DNA of 60,638 nucleotides from Pirellulales bacterium (lineage in GTDB: Bacteria; Planctomycetota; Planctomycetia; Pirellulales; JAICIG01): contig JAICLL010000017.1 in the NCBI GenBank assembly GCA_025927475.1, forward strand, positions 1 to 60,638. The letters run 5' to 3'. Positions 34,180 through 42,877 of this stretch are shown piece by piece. Position numbers and translations under genes: made by a program. A model generated the notes under the pieces. It made no database searches. It had not been told where the DNA came from and saw nothing but the letters and a program-made list of their open reading frames with translations. Positions within the stretch are counted from its first letter, which is position 1. The number at the start of each line of letters is the position of its first letter.

Positions 34180-35810
34180 CAGTATGCTGACTCCTGAACC
34201 CTGCCCCCTGCGCCGCCTTCTCTGGCCACGGCCAATAACTTGCCAATCTGCTCCAAGCTTTGCAGCGCGGCCTCGCGCACGATCGCGCTTTTGTCTTGTT
34301 CGGCTTCGCGCAGCGCTTCGATGGAGGCGAGCGATCTACACTGCACCAGGGCCTTGGCCGCGCCCAAGCGCACCAGGTGATCGTCGTCGTGCATGAGCTT
34401 GAGGATGTCTTCTTCGACTTGTGGCGCCAGGTGCATGGTTTCTGCCATTTGCAGACCGCGGATACGGCGTCGCCGTGAGGGGGCGGCCAACTCCTCGCGC
34501 AACAACGGCAGAGTCTGCGGGTCGATTTTGCGCACCAAAACGCCCGTGCTGCGGCGCACCTGCTCTTCGAGCATGTCGAAGGCCGAGAGGTACCGCGCGA
34601 AGCTGAATTCCGAAAGGCTCTCGCGGGCGGCTTGCTGCACCACGGGCAGGGGGCTCTCGGTGCGCTCGATGAGCAGCGAGACTGCTCCCGGGATGCCGCG
34701 CTCGCGCAACTGAGCCAGGGCAAGCGCCTGCACATACGGATCTTCGTCGTCGAGCGCCTTCAACGCGATTTGATTGGCCTCGATGCCATGAAAGGCGGCC
34801 AGCGCCCGCACAGCCGCCCGTCGACCGCCGGGTTTGCCGTGCAGCACCAGGTGAGAGATGGTCTGGAAGGCTTGCAATCGGTTCATGCCCGACGCCGCCA
34901 GCAGTTCAATCGTGCTGTGCTGCGCGGCTTCATCCAGTTCATCAAGCAGCGGATTGCCCGGACGAAGCCAGGCAAAGTGTTCGATGCGGGCGAGGCTGCG
35001 GCGGACTGCGGGCGATGGTTCGCTGCCGACGCGGCGCAGGAACGGCTCGACAAACTCGCGATCGTCGCGATGGGCGATGGCCGTCAGTGGCGCGGAGGAA
35101 GTTTGCGGATCGTCGAGATAGCTCAGCAGCAGGCGAATGATGCCGGGCTTGCGACTGCGCGTGAGCACTTCGATCACCGCCAGATAACTGGCATTGAGCG
35201 GATCGAGCAGAATCTGCTTCAGCGTGAGGTTGTCGCGATTGGCCAGCAGCAGGAAGGCCTCGACGGGTTCCATGCGCCGATGCCGAGCGTAGCGCTTGAC
35301 CGATTCTTCGAGCGTCTTGGTGAGGTGCCGCAGCATGGTTTGCGGATCGCGACGGGGCTGGAAGTCGTGGGCGCCCGCCAGATCGTCGTAGAAAAGTTCG
35401 GCCAGCTTCAGCGCGGTCTCGGCGGCCAAGGGCGCGTTGGGGTTGGTGTCGTCTTCCAAGACGTTGATCAACGTCGGCATCAGGTCATACTCGTGAAACC
35501 AGAGAATGGCCTGGCAGCTATTGGCGCACCAGCGGGCGTCGGCCGACAGCAGGGCGTCGCGCAGTGCCTGCGACATCGTGCCGCGATGATCATGGATGAT
35601 CGCCCGCCAGCGATCATCGAGTTCATGAATGCGGCGAATCACCTCGTGTTGGCCAACGAGGCTGCGCCGTTTCAGCAGCACGGCCAGGGCCCGCTCGGCC
35701 AGATCGGGATACGGCGAATCGAGCGCAGCGGCGAGCACCTGCGCGGCGGCCTCGTTTTCGGTCTGCGCCAGCAGATGAAAGGTCGTTTCGAGTCCTTCGC
35801 CCGTCGTCAA
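34179..35810 (-). CDS. HEAT-repeat protein
   Basis: A 543-aa soluble protein made largely of HEAT-like helical repeats, for example LAERALAVLLKRRSLV, PYVQALALAQLRERGI, VRLGAAKALVQCRSLAS and SAIVREAALQSLEQI. Such solenoids act as binding platforms. No enzymatic domain seen. The only plausible start is TTG at 35810; no in-frame ATG or GTG lies between it and the upstream stop. Coupled to the downstream single-pass membrane protein, suggesting a membrane-recruited scaffold. Function unproven. Confidence 0.75.
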   Translation of the reverse strand: MTTGEGLETTFHLLAQTENEAAAQVLAAALDSPYPDLAERALAVLLKRRSLVGQHEVIRRIHELDDRWRAIIHDHRGTMSQALRDALLSADARWCANSCQAILWFHEYDLMPTLINVLEDDTNPNAPLAAETALKLAELFYDDLAGAHDFQPRRDPQTMLRHLTKTLEESVKRYARHRRMEPVEAFLLLANRDNLTLKQILLDPLNASYLAVIEVLTRSRKPGIIRLLLSYLDDPQTSSAPLTAIAHRDDREFVEPFLRRVGSEPSPAVRRSLARIEHFAWLRPGNPLLDELDEAAQHSTIELLAASGMNRLQAFQTISHLVLHGKPGGRRAAVRALAAFHGIEANQIALKALDDEDPYVQALALAQLRERGIPGAVSLLIERTESPLPVVQQAARESLSEFSFARYLSAFDMLEEQVRRSTGVLVRKIDPQTLPLLREELAAPSRRRRIRGLQMAETMHLAPQVEEDILKLMHDDDHLVRLGAAKALVQCRSLASIEALREAEQDKSAIVREAALQSLEQIGKLLAVAREGGAGGRVQESAY

Positions 35811-35870
35811 CGCATTGCTCCGCCAGCCGAGTAACCCACTTCTTATTCATCGACGCTTCTGCCGCGATCT

Positions 35871-35900
35871 CTGTAGGGAACGGACGCCGTGCCGTTCCCC
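35871..35900. repeat. REP1 element
   Basis: CTGTAGGGAACGGACGCCGT followed by GCCGTTCCCC. One base different from the 60422 copy in the core. It lies 74 nt before the ATG at 35974. Confidence 0.7.
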
Positions 35901-35973
35901 CAATGCGGCAACTTGATTTCACCGGCCTTTCCGTTCAAACTGAGAGAACCGTTCAATTCCGCGGAGACCGAGA

Positions 35974-36240
35974 ATGCCGATTCCCTTGACCGCGCCGCAA
36001 GTGCTCGACCGCGAGTTCCTCCAACTACGAGCAAAGTTGCTGGAACTTGCTGCCGGCCTGGACCGTATCGACCGGGCGTCGGGCGATGTGGAGACCGACC
36101 CCCGCCTGGGACAGATCGAGCAGGCACTGGAAGTGTTGAGCAGCGGAGAACCGGGGCGGGCCGAGCAGGTGCAAATGATCTTTTCGCTCGCGTTCGACGA
36201 GAAGTGGCGCGAGACCTTCGAGCTGCGTCAGCGGGGGTAA
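35974..36240 (+). CDS. Small hypothetical protein upstream of EboB-like gene
   Basis: An 88-aa helical, charged protein (DREFLQLRAKLLELAAGLDR, then FDEKWRETFELRQRG). It ends 8 nt before the EboB/TatD-like start, so the two are probably one operon. The family is not recognised; it is far shorter than EboA. Confidence 0.65.
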   Translation: MPIPLTAPQVLDREFLQLRAKLLELAAGLDRIDRASGDVETDPRLGQIEQALEVLSSGEPGRAEQVQMIFSLAFDEKWRETFELRQRG

Positions 36241-36248
36241 ACACCGAC

Positions 36249-37064
36249 ATGGATTATATCGACCCCCACATTCACATGGTCTCGCGCGTCACCGACGACT
36301 ACGAGACCTTGGCCAAAATGGGCTGCCGCGCCGTCAGCGAGCCGGCCTTTTGGGCTGGCTTCGATCGCGGCAGCGTCGATGGTTTCCGCGATTACTTCCG
36401 CCAGCTCACTGAGTTCGAGCCGAAGCGGGCCGGCTGGTATGGCATTCAACATTACACTTGGCTGTGCATCAACGCCAAGGAAGCCGAGAACATGCAGCTC
36501 TCGCGCGAAGTGATCGCCATGATCCCCGAGTTTCTCGGGCGGCCCGGCGTGCTGGGCATCGGCGAAATCGGCCTGAACAAAAACACGCGCAACGAGTCGA
36601 CCATCTTTCTGGAGCATCTCGATCTGGCCGCCAAGACGAACGAGCAAATCCTGATTCACACGCCTCACCTGGAGGACAAGTTCAAGGGCACGCGGATGAT
36701 TCTCGACATGCTCTGCGATGATCGCCGGATTGACCACGGCCGAGTGCTGGTCGATCATGTCGAGGAGCACACGATTCGTCCGGTGCTCGAAGCCGGTTTT
36801 TGGGCCGGCATGACGCTTTATCCCGTGAGCAAGTGTACGCCGCAGCGCGCGGCCGATATGGTCGAGATGTATGGTCCCGACCGGTTGCTGGTCAATTCGG
36901 CCGGCGACTGGGGACCCTCGAAGCCGACCGCCGTGCCCGACTTCATTTTGGCGATGCGTCTGCGTGGCCATCCCGAGTCGCTGATTCGCCAGGTCGTATA
37001 TGAAAACCCGCTGAAATTTTTCCGCCAGAGCCGAGGATTTGAATTCCCGCCCGCGTCGGTGTAG
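36249..37064 (+). CDS. TatD-family metal-dependent hydrolase, EboB-like
   Basis: A 271-aa TIM-barrel amidohydrolase-type protein. Metal-binding signatures: DPHIHM at the N-terminus, GEIGLNK, LIHTPH-type (ILIHTPHLEDKF), LVDHVEEHT and NSAGDWG. The order and blocks (SRVTDDYETLAKMG, EPAFWAGFDR, INAKEAEN) fit the EboB group of TatD relatives, known from clusters that supply prenylated cyclitols in algae and bacteria. None of the other ebo genes lie in this window. The frame is open further upstream, but the family N-terminus and operon spacing set the start at 36249. Confidence 0.85.
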   Translation: MDYIDPHIHMVSRVTDDYETLAKMGCRAVSEPAFWAGFDRGSVDGFRDYFRQLTEFEPKRAGWYGIQHYTWLCINAKEAENMQLSREVIAMIPEFLGRPGVLGIGEIGLNKNTRNESTIFLEHLDLAAKTNEQILIHTPHLEDKFKGTRMILDMLCDDRRIDHGRVLVDHVEEHTIRPVLEAGFWAGMTLYPVSKCTPQRAADMVEMYGPDRLLVNSAGDWGPSKPTAVPDFILAMRLRGHPESLIRQVVYENPLKFFRQSRGFEFPPASV

Positions 37065-37162
37065 GGTAGGCCGAGCGAAGCGAGTCCCACCATTTCGGCG
37101 ACGAGCCGCACTGATGCCCACTGCGTGCCGTGGAGGGACTCGCTTCGCTCGGCGCACCCTAC
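37061..37162. repeat. REP2 inverted pair (best example)
   Basis: GTAGGGTAGGCCGAGCGAAG-CGAGTCCCACC (37061-37091) faces GGAGGGACTCGCTTCGCTCG-GCGCACCCTAC (37132-37162), giving a ~30-bp stem with few mismatches and a 40-nt loop. The left arm includes the stop codon of the EboB-like gene. It could end transcription before the DUF1080 gene. Confidence 0.8.
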
Positions 37163-37197
37163 AGCGTTCCTCACTACTCATCCGCAACACGACCCCC

Positions 37198-38721
37198 ATG
37201 ACACGCCCCACTGAGACGCTTCACATGCCAAATCTTCACTCGCTTTCGCAGATCTGCACTTGTCTCGCTTTGGTCGCCGCAATGCCGTTCACCGCGGCCG
37301 CGGCGGACGAGGAAGGCGGCTTCAAGCCGATCTTCAACGGCCAGAACCTCGACGGCTGGGATGGCGACGGCAAATTCTGGTCGGTGCAAGACGGCACCAT
37401 AACCGGCCGCACCACGGCCGAAAATCCCACCAGTGGCAACACCTTTCTCATCTGGCGCCAAGGCGAAGTCGACGATTTCGAGCTGCGGCTTTCATATCGT
37501 CTTGTGGGCGGCAATTCGGGCATTCAATACCGCAGCGCCGACTTGGGCAATCACGTCGTTGGCGGCTACCAAGGCGATTTTGAAGCGGGCGATACCTATT
37601 CCGGCATTCTCTACGATGAGCGCGGTCGCGGTATTTTGGCGGGCCGCGGCGAAAAGACGGTGGTCGGCGCCGATCACAAACCGCAAAAAACCGGCTCGGT
37701 GGGCGATTCGGCCGAGTTGCAAAAGGCGATCAAGAAAGAAGACTGGAACGACTATACCATCATCGCCGAGGGAAACCACATCCGGCACTTCATCAACGGC
37801 AAGCAGACCTGCGACGTGACCGATGAAGACCGGGAGCAGCGAGAAATGACCGGGGTGCTCGCCCTGCAGCTTCACGCCGGACCGCCGATGACTGTGCAGT
37901 TCAAGAACATTCGGCTGCGTCGGCTGAAGCTCGCCGGCGGACGTAAAAAAGTGGTGATGGTGGCCGGCTCAGCAAGCCACGGCAAAGGAGCGCACGAGTT
38001 CAATGCCGGCGTGACGGTGTTGCGGCATTGCCTCGATAAGTTCCCCGACGTGGTGCTGCCCGCCGAGTACCACAACGGCTGGCCCGCCGACCCCACCGCG
38101 TTTGATAACGCCGATGCCGTGCTGCTCTACATGGACGGTGGTGGCGGGCATCCGTTGATTCGGCCCGACCATCTGCGCCGCATGGGCGAATTGATGCACC
38201 AGGGCGTCGGCCTGGCATGCGCACACTACGCGGTCGAGGTACCGAAAGACCGGGGCGGGCCAGAGCTTCTGCAGTGGATTGGTGGTTACTACGAGACGGG
38301 TTACTCGATCAACCCGCATTGGGACGCCGATTTTCAAAAACTGCCCGACAACCCGGTGACGCGCGGTGTAAAACCTTTCAAGATCAACGACGAGTGGTAC
38401 TACAACATGCGGTTTCGCGAGGGAGCGGTGACGCCGATTCTCGAAGCGACTCCGCCCGACTCGACGCGCGGCACGCCGGCCGCCAAAGAGCACCCGGGCC
38501 GCAAAGAGATTGTGGCCTGGACCACAACCCGCCCCGACGGGGGCCGCGGCTTTGGCTTTACCGGCGGGCATTTCCACCGCAACTGGGGCAACCCCGACTT
38601 CCGCAAGCTGGTGCTCAACGCGCTGTTTTGGGTGGCGAAGGCCGAGGTGCCCGTAAACGGTGTCGAGTGCGAAGTCTCGCCGGAAGAGTTGACGAAGAAT
38701 CTCGATGAAAAAAAGGAATAG
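37198..38721 (+). CDS. DUF1080 (3-keto-disaccharide hydrolase-like) - ThuA fusion protein
   Basis: A 507-aa exported protein; the signal peptide is LALVAAMPFTAAAADE. Residues ~35-235 form DUF1080, a concanavalin-like beta-sandwich (FKPIFNGQNLDGWDGDGKFW, WNDYTIIAEGNHIRHFINGK). Members of this family include 3-keto-glycoside hydrolases. Residues ~240-500 form a ThuA-like GATase-fold domain (KKVVMVAGSASHGKGAHEF, VLLYMDGGGGHPL, GRGFGFTGGHFHRNW). Planctomycetes often join or pair these in sugar degradation. ATG 37225 is an alternative start closer to the signal peptide. A REP2 hairpin precedes it, and the small gene at 38724 follows 2 nt after its stop. Confidence 0.88.
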   Translation: MTRPTETLHMPNLHSLSQICTCLALVAAMPFTAAAADEEGGFKPIFNGQNLDGWDGDGKFWSVQDGTITGRTTAENPTSGNTFLIWRQGEVDDFELRLSYRLVGGNSGIQYRSADLGNHVVGGYQGDFEAGDTYSGILYDERGRGILAGRGEKTVVGADHKPQKTGSVGDSAELQKAIKKEDWNDYTIIAEGNHIRHFINGKQTCDVTDEDREQREMTGVLALQLHAGPPMTVQFKNIRLRRLKLAGGRKKVVMVAGSASHGKGAHEFNAGVTVLRHCLDKFPDVVLPAEYHNGWPADPTAFDNADAVLLYMDGGGGHPLIRPDHLRRMGELMHQGVGLACAHYAVEVPKDRGGPELLQWIGGYYETGYSINPHWDADFQKLPDNPVTRGVKPFKINDEWYYNMRFREGAVTPILEATPPDSTRGTPAAKEHPGRKEIVAWTTTRPDGGRGFGFTGGHFHRNWGNPDFRKLVLNALFWVAKAEVPVNGVECEVSPEELTKNLDEKKE

Positions 38722-38723
38722 TC

Positions 38724-39014
38724 ATGCACGTTGTCGCCATGCTCTTCGGGATGTCAATGGCGGCATCTGCCGCAGATGCCCAGGTGGTGGCGGCCTGGTA
38801 TCCGGCGCCGGCGGTGGTGGCGCCGCCCCCCGTGCTCGTGCCCCCGCCGGTCCCGGTGATCGGTTATTATGCGCAGCCCGTCGTGCGGTTCACGCCCGGC
38901 TACTACTTCGGTCCGGCCCGCCCCGCCCCGCTGCCACGGGCTTATGGCTATCGCGAGCGTTTTCGCGTCCGCGGACCGTTTTATCGTGGAACGGCACGCG
39001 TTCGCGGCTGGTAA
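38724..39014 (+). CDS. Small secreted Pro/Tyr/Arg-rich protein
   Basis: A 96-aa protein with signal peptide (VAMLFGMSMAASAADAQ) and a low-complexity mature part rich in Pro, Tyr, Val and Arg (PVVRFTPGYYFGPARPAPL). AAGGA lies before the ATG, and it starts 2 nt after the DUF1080-ThuA stop, so it is co-transcribed. It resembles small cell-wall-type proteins of planctomycetes; function unknown. Confidence 0.65.
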   Translation: MHVVAMLFGMSMAASAADAQVVAAWYPAPAVVAPPPVLVPPPVPVIGYYAQPVVRFTPGYYFGPARPAPLPRAYGYRERFRVRGPFYRGTARVRGW

Positions 39015-39076
39015 GTTGCGTTTTTTTGCCGCTCGCATAGACTCTTAAGTAACCGCGCCTAGGACAGGTGGTCTTC

Positions 39077-40411
39077 ATGCCGCGGGCCTTGTCACGGGCG
39101 TGGTTTTTTATTTGGGTTGACTTCATGTGCGCCGCCAATCCGTCCCGCCCATTATACGACGTGCGGGGTAGCCAAACTTCGAACCATCTCGATATGCTGC
39201 GCGGCGCCGCGGCAGTGGCGGTGCTGGCGTGCCACGCCAAGATTCTGTTGTTTGGCGCGCTGGCGGACGACATGCCCGCCACCGTCTTTCGCCGCACGCT
39301 CGAAGTGTTGGGCCGATATGGCCATTCGGCGGTGATCGTGTTTTTTGTGCTCAGTGGCTTTTTCATTTCGGCGTCGGTCATTCGAGACGTGGGCGAGGGC
39401 CGCTGGTCGTGGCGAAAATACCTGGTCAACCGCGCGTCGCGCCTCTACGTGGTGCTCGTGCCGGGATTGTTGCTCACCTTGGCTTGGGACCAGGCTTCGC
39501 TGAGATGGCTCGGCGCATCGCCGCCCGCCGCGGCGCCCGTCGTCGAGAATATTGTCTCGGCGGAAGTCATCCGCGAACACGGCACGGCGGGCGCCATGGC
39601 CGGCAACCTGCTCTTTTTGCAGACCATTGCCGTGCCCACGTTCGGTTCGAACGGTGCTCTGTGGAGCCTGGCGAATGAGGCATGGTATTACGTGCTGTTT
39701 CCTTGTCTCTGGCTCGCCTGGCAAGGCACCGCGCGGTGGCCCCTGAGAATCGTGTATCTCGCGCTGGCCGCCGGCATTGCCTGGCTGGTCGGAGCGGAGA
39801 TCGCTAGCTACTTTGCGATCTGGTTAATGGGCACTACGCTTTGTCTCTTGCCGCGATGCCGCTGGTTGGCAAAACCACGCTCGGCGCACGTCGCTTCCTG
39901 GTTCGCCGGTGCAGCGCTGTTGGTCATGCTGGCGGTCATCGGTCTGCACGGGCTGCACCACGGCCGCTTGCGCGACGGACTGCTCGGCTTTGTCTTCGCC
40001 GGGTTGGTTTATTGCCTGCTGCACCGCGGCGAAGCGGACCGCGGCGGCCTTTACGCTCGCCTGGCGCAGGCGCTAGCGGGCTTTTCGTACACGCTTTATG
40101 TCGTTCATTTTCCGGTGCTGGCGTTTTGCTGGATCGCCTGCACCTATCAAGGCCCCTGGCCCGCGGACCCGGCGCACCTGTTGTATGCGTCGGGCATCCT
40201 GGCGGCGGTATTGTTTTACGCCTATCTCCTCTCGCGGTTGACCGAGGCGCAAACTGACCACGTTCGCCGGTTTCTGATGCGGCCTCAGTTTGCCTTCCGC
40301 CGGCCCCCTGCAACTCCAACGGCCCATTCTGTCCCCCCGCCGTTGAGCCCGCTTGCGAACGCTCCTTTAGCAGCGGCCCCTGCCCCGGCCGTTTCGGGAC
40401 CACAGCCCTAA
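39077..40411 (+). CDS. Acyltransferase family 3 (OafA-like) membrane protein
   Basis: A 444-aa polytopic membrane enzyme that likely O-acylates a surface glycan or lipid. Hallmarks: N-terminal NHLDMLRGAAAVAVLACHAK (conserved Arg and catalytic His), the HSAVIVFFVLSGFFI block, and GALWSLANEAWYYVLFP matching the GxLWSLxxEExFY motif. About ten hydrophobic helices follow, then a Pro-rich cytosolic tail. AGGTGG lies 5 nt before ATG 39077; ATG 39125 is an alternative. Confidence 0.9.
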   Translation: MPRALSRAWFFIWVDFMCAANPSRPLYDVRGSQTSNHLDMLRGAAAVAVLACHAKILLFGALADDMPATVFRRTLEVLGRYGHSAVIVFFVLSGFFISASVIRDVGEGRWSWRKYLVNRASRLYVVLVPGLLLTLAWDQASLRWLGASPPAAAPVVENIVSAEVIREHGTAGAMAGNLLFLQTIAVPTFGSNGALWSLANEAWYYVLFPCLWLAWQGTARWPLRIVYLALAAGIAWLVGAEIASYFAIWLMGTTLCLLPRCRWLAKPRSAHVASWFAGAALLVMLAVIGLHGLHHGRLRDGLLGFVFAGLVYCLLHRGEADRGGLYARLAQALAGFSYTLYVVHFPVLAFCWIACTYQGPWPADPAHLLYASGILAAVLFYAYLLSRLTEAQTDHVRRFLMRPQFAFRRPPATPTAHSVPPPLSPLANAPLAAAPAPAVSGPQP

Positions 40412-40568
40412 GCCCCACCGATCCAGGCGGCGCGATCGCTACAACCTGCCGGGCATTCGGGCAGCCCGCCGGGCCGGCGATCGACGCGCCGCACTCGTGT
40501 GCGTGTTTCCGGCCTATACTTCGTGGTGCAGTAGGGCGTGGTAGGCCACACCGGCAGGAGCGTGGAAG

Positions 40569-40961
40569 ATGTTCGAGACAAGTGATTTCGGTTCGTGTGT
40601 AATCGTGCCCGGCGCCGCCAAGCGGGTGCGCGAGGCGGTCAACCGAGCGTTGAATCTGGCCCAGGGCGGCCCGGGACTAAGCCGACGAATATCGGTGCGC
40701 TCGCCCTACTTTGGCCCCGTGTTGGTGACGCTCACCGACGAGCCGTTCCCGCAGTTCTCGGCGTTTGCACGCGACCTGTCGCCGGTGGGCATCGGCCTGC
40801 TGCACATCATGCCGTTGGAGCGCGGCGAGGTGCGGGTCAGCATTCGCAACGCGGCCGAAGACCCGCTGGTGCTTCGCACGCAGATCATGTGGTGCGAAGA
40901 TTGCGGCGAAGGTTGGTACATTAGTGGCGGGCGCTTTTTGGATGTGGTCCGAAAGCAGTAG
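40569..40961 (+). CDS. PilZ-domain protein (probable c-di-GMP receptor)
   Basis: A 130-aa protein with both c-di-GMP contact motifs of PilZ domains: RxxxR (R40-ISV-R44) and DxSxxG (D69-LSPV-G74), followed by PilZ-type strands (VLRTQIMWCEDCGEGWYISG, then GRFL). A GGAG ribosome site precedes the ATG. With both motifs complete it is expected to bind c-di-GMP. No signalling partner is adjacent. Confidence 0.8.
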   Translation: MFETSDFGSCVIVPGAAKRVREAVNRALNLAQGGPGLSRRISVRSPYFGPVLVTLTDEPFPQFSAFARDLSPVGIGLLHIMPLERGEVRVSIRNAAEDPLVLRTQIMWCEDCGEGWYISGGRFLDVVRKQ

Positions 40962-41015
40962 CGCGGGCCGCATCACTGCCGCCAACTTCACGCTGCCAAC
41001 TCCACGCTGCCAGCA

Positions 41016-41747
41016 TCACTGTTGATCGATGCGCTCGTCCGACTGAATCATGCCGTCGCGGAGGCGGACGATGCGGCGAGCGCGGGCGGCCACGTCTTCT
41101 TCGTGCGTGACGATGATGATCGTCTTGCCTGCCGCGTTCAGCTTGTCGAATAAAGCCAGGATCTCACCGGTGGTCACCGAGTCGAGGTTTCCGGTGGGTT
41201 CGTCGGCCAAAATGAAGTAGGGATCGTTGATCAGGCTGCGTGCGATGCCCGCCCGCTGCTGCTGGCCGCCGGAAAGCTGCATGGGCCGGTGCATCAACCG
41301 ATCGCCCAGGCCCACCAGGTCGGCCAGTTCGCGGCACCGCTGGCGACTTTCGGGCGTCAGCCGGCCGAGGTAATAAAGCGGCACCTCGATGTTTTCCAAC
41401 ACGGTAAGCTGTGGAATCAGATTATAAGACTGAAACACAAAACCAATGCGCGAGGCCCGGATCTCGGAAAGCTCGTCGTCGTCCAGTTCGGCGGCGTTTT
41501 CGTCACCCAAGTAAAAATTGCCGGCTGTTGGACGGTCGAGGCATCCCAGCAGATTCAGCAGCGTGCTCTTGCCGGATCCAGACGGTCCCATGATGGCCAC
41601 GTAGTCGCCTTCGGGGATATCGAGGCTGATGCCGGCTAGGGCATGCACCACTTCGCCGCCCAAGACATATTGCTTGCGCAGATCTTCAATTTTGGCCGCC
41701 AGCCGCGTCGTGGACAGGGGCTGATTGGTCTGGGGTACAGTTGGCAT
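41016..41747 (-). CDS. ABC transporter ATP-binding protein (MacB/LolD type)
   Basis: A 243-aa nucleotide-binding subunit. Walker A is [11 protein letters not shown]-loop is [10 protein letters not shown], signature is [12 protein letters not shown], Walker B is [12 protein letters not shown], and H-loop is IIIVTHEED. The PTGNLDS form is typical of MacB/LolD exporters for macrolides or lipoproteins. No permease gene of that type is adjacent on either side. ATG 41747 has AGGA at proper spacing; ATG 41756 is possible but the AGG touches it. The open frame continues upstream through another gene and is not coding there. Confidence 0.92.
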   Translation of the reverse strand: MPTVPQTNQPLSTTRLAAKIEDLRKQYVLGGEVVHALAGISLDIPEGDYVAIMGPSGSGKSTLLNLLGCLDRPTAGNFYLGDENAAELDDDELSEIRASRIGFVFQSYNLIPQLTVLENIEVPLYYLGRLTPESRQRCRELADLVGLGDRLMHRPMQLSGGQQQRAGIARSLINDPYFILADEPTGNLDSVTTGEILALFDKLNAAGKTIIIVTHEEDVAARARRIVRLRDGMIQSDERIDQQ

Positions 41748-41827
41748 CTTTCTCATCCTAATTGAAGGCCGCTCCCTTGTCACGGTCGCCCGGCGGAAGA
41801 GAAAGTGGCTGAGCGAGGGCGAAATGG

Positions 41828-42457
41828 TTACTGTCTCAACCAAATCCACTTGGCGACCACCCAGCTCGCCATCGGGGCGCACACCCACCACCGCAGCCGA
41901 AAACTCGCCAGCAGGCAAAGCGGGGCAAGGCACCACACATAATAGCCCGAAAGCAGGCTGCCCGGCCGCTCGCCGATGGGCATGCACCACATGGCGGTCG
42001 CGCCGGCGGCCAGCAAAACCCCATAGGCCCGCCCTTTGCCCCGCCGCATGCGAAGGATGAGAAGCGGCGAGAAAATCACCAGTAAGTTTGCGAGATTCAG
42101 CAAGCTGAATTCGAGGTACGCTGGCAGCCAGACCTGCGCGGGTTGATGCACCGGCGGTTGCACCTGGTAGCGCATGGTCACGGCGGCCGCGCGATAGCCC
42201 GGCACCGCCTCGTTGCCGCAGCCGCGCGCGGCCGGCATCATCAACGAAATGAGCAACAGCAGCCAAGCCAAGAACACGGCGCGGTGTTGGCCGCGCGACG
42301 TTTGCAGCGCGGTCAGCTTGCCGGCGCAATTTGCGGCGGTCACGGAAAAGCCGAGGGCCGTCATGAGCCAGGCGCTCCGGCTGCTCACCGCGATCGCCAT
42401 GAGCAAGGCGATCCAACCGATCAGCGCAAACAAGGTTCGCAGATTGAACTGTGCCAT
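41828..42457 (-). CDS. Integral membrane protein, unknown
   Basis: A 209-aa protein with five or six hydrophobic helices and the FNLRTLFALIGWIALLMAI N-terminus common among short planctomycete membrane proteins. Function unknown. It stands 80 nt upstream of the ABC ATPase, in the same direction, and could in principle serve as a membrane partner, although it shows no FtsX/MacB-type features. Confidence 0.7.
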   Translation of the reverse strand: MAQFNLRTLFALIGWIALLMAIAVSSRSAWLMTALGFSVTAANCAGKLTALQTSRGQHRAVFLAWLLLLISLMMPAARGCGNEAVPGYRAAAVTMRYQVQPPVHQPAQVWLPAYLEFSLLNLANLLVIFSPLLILRMRRGKGRAYGVLLAAGATAMWCMPIGERPGSLLSGYYVWCLAPLCLLASFRLRWWVCAPMASWVVAKWIWLRQ

Positions 42458-42539
42458 CCCGAAGTTCCAACATCATGATCTGAGACCGAGTTGCTCCGGA
42501 GCTAAAGATGCGACGATCCCGACAATTATTCCCGAACGG

Positions 42540-42700
42540 CCGTCAGTTCGCGCCCAACGGAAACGGAAGCGCGCAGCGCGCGACGTTGTCGTCGCGCGCA
42601 TCGCGCGATCGCGCGCGCGACGAATCGTTCCAACCAGCAAGCTTTGCGCGATCGATGCGCGAGACGCGCGACCACGACGACCGAAAATTTTTTTTGCGAA
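42540..42700. other. CG-palindromic noncoding tract
   Basis: Very dense CGCG/GATC palindromes. The best is the 10-bp hairpin GCGCGCGACG-TTGT-CGTCGCGCGC at 42576-42599, followed by TCGCGCGA, GCGATCGC and CGATCG, then GAAAATTTTTTTT at about 42683-42695. The composition differs sharply from flanking genes. The reading frames here are Arg/Ser-rich and not protein-like. Confidence 0.5.
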
Positions 42701-42715
42701 ACGCGCGCCGCACTA

Positions 42716-42744
42716 TTGCATCGTGTCGGCGCTTTCGCTAAAGT
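42716..42744 (+). promoter_or_regulatory. Possible promoter for structured RNA
   Basis: TTGCAT, 17-bp spacer, TAAAGT. The predicted start (~42750) falls at the foot of the strong stem at 42749-42788. Confidence 0.35.
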
Positions 42745-42748
42745 GGCG

Positions 42749-42866
42749 CGTGTGGTTGAGTGAAAAAGTTGTTTCACCCAACCACGCGACCTCGAGGTCG
42801 ACGGCTGTGAGGCTTCCTTGGTGGAGGCCAGAGCGGCGCTGGGAGTCGTTACCTCGAGGTTTTTTC
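42749..42866 (+). ncRNA. Candidate structured RNA or attenuator leader
   Basis: The predicted ~118-nt RNA has three structures. (1) A 17-bp stem 42749-42788 with arms GTGGTTGAGTGAAA and TTTCACCCAACCAC and a six-base loop AAGTTG. (2) A perfect palindrome CGACCTCGAGGTCG at 42787-42800. (3) ACCTCGAGGT at 42851-42860, repeating the palindrome's core and followed by T6. The two ACCTCGAGGT copies can pair, enclosing GGCTTCC-TTGGT-GGAGGCC, to form a terminator-like structure that ends 12 nt before the ATG of the next gene. It may be a free small RNA or a regulatory leader. Confidence 0.4.
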
Positions 42867-42877
42867 TTGCGCTGCTC

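Noticed and set aside
42540..42700. Replication origin at the CG/AT tract
   Set aside because: No DnaA-box cluster and no dnaA, dnaN or gyr genes nearby.
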